Under the pieces are notes generated by a model. The model searched no databases. It worked only from the letters and a program-made list of their open reading frames with translations, and had not been told where the DNA came from. Made by a program: the position numbers and the translations under genes. A stretch of DNA of 64,000 nucleotides, taken from NCBI GenBank assembly GCA_024760905.1, contig CM045737.1, positions 11,329,726 through 11,393,725 on the forward strand, given 5' to 3'. The DNA is from Plotosus lineatus (taxonomy: Eukaryota > Chordata > Actinopteri > Siluriformes > Plotosidae). This document shows positions 32,661 to 64,000 of the stretch, piece by piece (within the stretch, counting starts at the first letter, position 1; each line of letters starts with the position of its first letter).

Positions 32661-32894
32661 GCCCATGATTGGTTGGTTGGTTGATAACCGCTGTGAGCGA
32701 CCGCTCCCGTGAGAGCTGGGCCAATCGGCTCCCCTGGATAGCTGTGGCATCAACCTGGATTTGAACGGGTCATTTCCAGGTTGATGGTCGTGCACGTTGT
32801 TGACGCGCCACTTCGGAGCCCAATACTAAAGTTTTTATTTATTAAAGAGAAAGACACATTATATATTTTCCTGGTTTATCATGTCAATATAAAT

Positions 32895-33145
32895 CATACT
32901 GGTATAGCTGTCCCATAACAAGAAGGTCTTGAGTTTGAGTCCCAGGCTTTGGTGAGGATGTGTGTTCTCCCTGTATCTGTGTGCGTTTCCTTTGGGTACT
33001 CTGGTTTCTTCTGATCCAAAGACATGCCCTCGTATATATTATCAGAACAAAGGTTGAAGTACATCCTGGACAGCTCGTAAGATCACTGTCAGGCCAACAC
33101 ACAACCATACACATAAATCTTGGAACAGCCAACTAGCCTAATGTG
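32895..33145 (+). mobile_element. V-SINE-like fragment
   Basis: The blocks CAAGAAGGTCTTGAGTTTGA, GTGTTCTCCCTGTATCTGTG and CCTTTGGGTACTCTGGTTTC follow the V-SINE order. The tail is degraded. Confidence 0.5.
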
Positions 33146-33149
33146 AATG

Positions 33150-33508
33150 AGAGATTTCCTTTCGGCTTTTTCCCTTTATCAGGGGTCGCCACAGCGAATG
33201 ATTTGCACGTTTGGTTTTGCATAAGTTTTTACGTCGGATGCCCTTCCTGACACAACCCTTTAGCAAGGGACAGAAACACACTGACGGCTTTGCGGCTCCT
33301 CTTTACGAGAGTCAGCAACGGTTCTTTTACATGCCTCACACACCATAGACAGTGAGAGACATGGCCCGTTTTTGATAACCCACTTAGCTGCACAGGGTGG
33401 GGGGTGGGGGCAGTGACAACCTTGTGGAGAGTGGGACTCGAACCCCCAACCTCAGGATTCAGGATCAGCGATCCAGCGCCCTATACCCCGAGGCCACCAC
33501 TGCCCCAC
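33150..33508 (-). mobile_element. SINE-1 with tail A, inserted in a V-SINE
   Basis: The minus strand has the GGGGCAGTGGTGGCCTCGGG head, GGTTCGAGTCCCACTCTCC and tail A (AAAAAGCCGAAAGGAAA). The repeated phrase CTAGCYTAATGTGAATG on both sides (about 33131-33147 and 33512-33528) is its TSD. Confidence 0.8.
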
Positions 33509-34410
33509 CAACTAGCTTAATGTGAATGTTTTTGGATTATGGATGCAAGCACAGGAACATCCTCACCAAGCGTGAGACTTGAACCCATGATCTTCTTGCT
33601 GTGAGGCATGCATGCTGACCACAATACGGCAGATTCTTCTTCCTTTCTTATTTTTTTTACATTTTTATTTATCATATCTGTTCGTTTCTCATTTCAATGA
33701 ACCTATTCTTCACCGAGGTGGTTGAAGTTTTGCACTGTTGGGAAAGGTACTGTTTCAGTAAAACAAATCAAAATTAAAATGTTGAATATATCTTTAGAGG
33801 CGATGTATTGTACTGGGTCACAGCAGGAAGGTCCTGGGTTCGATTTCCAGCTTAGGTGTTTCTGTGTGGAGTTTGCATGGTCTTGCGTGGGTCTGTCTCC
33901 ATTGCGTAGGACAACTCTTGGTGACCTGCCATGAAGGATAACACCTCGATTATTATCTTCATGGAGGTTTTCTTGGCAAAGATCGTGCAGTGGTTTGCCA
34001 TTGCCTTCTGCACAATGTGAACCTACGGGCAATTTGGAACAGCCAATGAGCCAACTGTGCATGTTTTTGGACCATGGGAGGAAACGAGTACCCAGAGGAA
34101 ACCCACACAAGCACAGGGAGAACATGCAAACCTCGCACAGAAACGCCCAAGCCGGGAATCGAACCCAGGCCTTCTTGCTGTGAGGTGGGCATGCTGACCA
34201 CTAGGCCACCATGCCACAGTAAGGTCATCGGCTTTTCCAAATCACCCATGAGTGTATGAATGGTTGTGTGAGTGTTGGCTCTGTGATGACCTGGCGAGCT
34301 TTCCAGGGTGTACCCCTCCCTCGCCAAGTGTTGGCTGAGATGGGCGCCAACCTTCCCGCGACCCTAATTAGGACTAAACGGTTCAGAAAATGAAAGAATG
34401 AATGAATTTA
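33509..34410. mobile_element. Cluster of V-SINE-like pieces in both directions
   Basis: Recognisable blocks: minus-strand head near 33560-33630, plus-strand head at 33815-33900 (CAGGAAGGTCCTGGGTTCGA), minus-strand copy at 34020-34220 (GGGAATCGAACCCAGGCC), and plus-strand tail B at 34280-34405. Boundaries are uncertain. Confidence 0.5.
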
Positions 34411-34529
34411 CCTGCTACAGTATACTTACGTCCTCGGCTGCATTGTAATATTACCTCCCGGCCACAAGGTGTCAATGTGAAAAAAACCCGCAACCCGGAA
34501 AAAAAAAGCTCGTCTCTGTTGCTTTTCCT

Positions 34530-34545
34530 TTTAATCTTCTCCAAC

Positions 34546-34556
<11 letters not shown>
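34530..34556 (+). promoter_or_regulatory. mysm1: Start region of mysm1 with YY1-like motif over the ATG
   Basis: A pyrimidine-rich 5' leader (CTCTGTTGCTTTTCC) runs into CAACATGGCGGAC. AANATGGCGG is the known YY1 motif often found over housekeeping-gene start sites. Binding here is inference; no TATA box is seen. Confidence 0.4.
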
Positions 34557-63943
<29,387 letters not shown>

Positions 63944-64000
63944 GTAATGACATACAAATAGGGGAACAAAAGTGTGTTCTCTCATTTCCTTTAAATATCT

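Overview
This window is teleost fish nuclear DNA. The evidence is spliced vertebrate genes with fish-like protein sequence, large repeat-filled introns, and fish-typical mobile DNA: Rex3/RTE LINEs, tRNA-headed SINEs, Tc1, pogo/Tigger and hAT elements. I cannot name the species. All three genes lie on the + strand.

Layout. (1) 1-4945: the 3' end of an unrecognised gene, with one Ser-rich terminal coding exon (1828-2319) and a 2.6 kb 3' UTR. (2) 4946-15290: intergenic DNA made mostly of nested transposons. (3) 15291-27835: scrn2 (secernin-2). All seven coding exons are present and encode 418 aa. (4) 27836-34545: intergenic repeats. (5) 34546 to beyond the right edge: mysm1, the histone H2A deubiquitinase with SANT, SWIRM and MPN/JAMM domains. 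Nineteen coding exons (729 codons) are in the window and the last part lies outside. Exon joins were worked out by hand from splice sites, phase and similarity to the vertebrate families.

The coding genes are ordinary housekeeping genes with no operon-like relation. The striking content is elsewhere. mysm1 has an 81-bp AT-AC (U12-type) intron. Several exons have acceptors made of TG repeats. The transposons form a layered record in which many insertions can be ordered by target-site duplications (TSDs): LINE in SINE in MITE, SINE in hAT in SINE, and MITE in MITE in Tc1. A SINE family shares its 3' tail with a LINE found only about 0.5 kb away, and SINE heads and tails are combined in more than one way. 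A structurally complete but coding-dead Rex3 with an 11-bp TSD sits antisense in mysm1 intron 18.

Short names used below: MITE-A has ends CAGGGATCCCTC; MITE-B has ends CAGTGGTACCTC and internal 70-bp CCAAT repeats; Tigger-C and Tigger-D are other pogo-like elements; SINE-1 has a tRNA head GGGGCAGTGGTGG; tail A is the LINE-shared tail ending CCGAAAGG; tail B ends in TTAGGATTAAGCGGTT plus ATGAATGA. Repeat names are my own unless a known family is stated.
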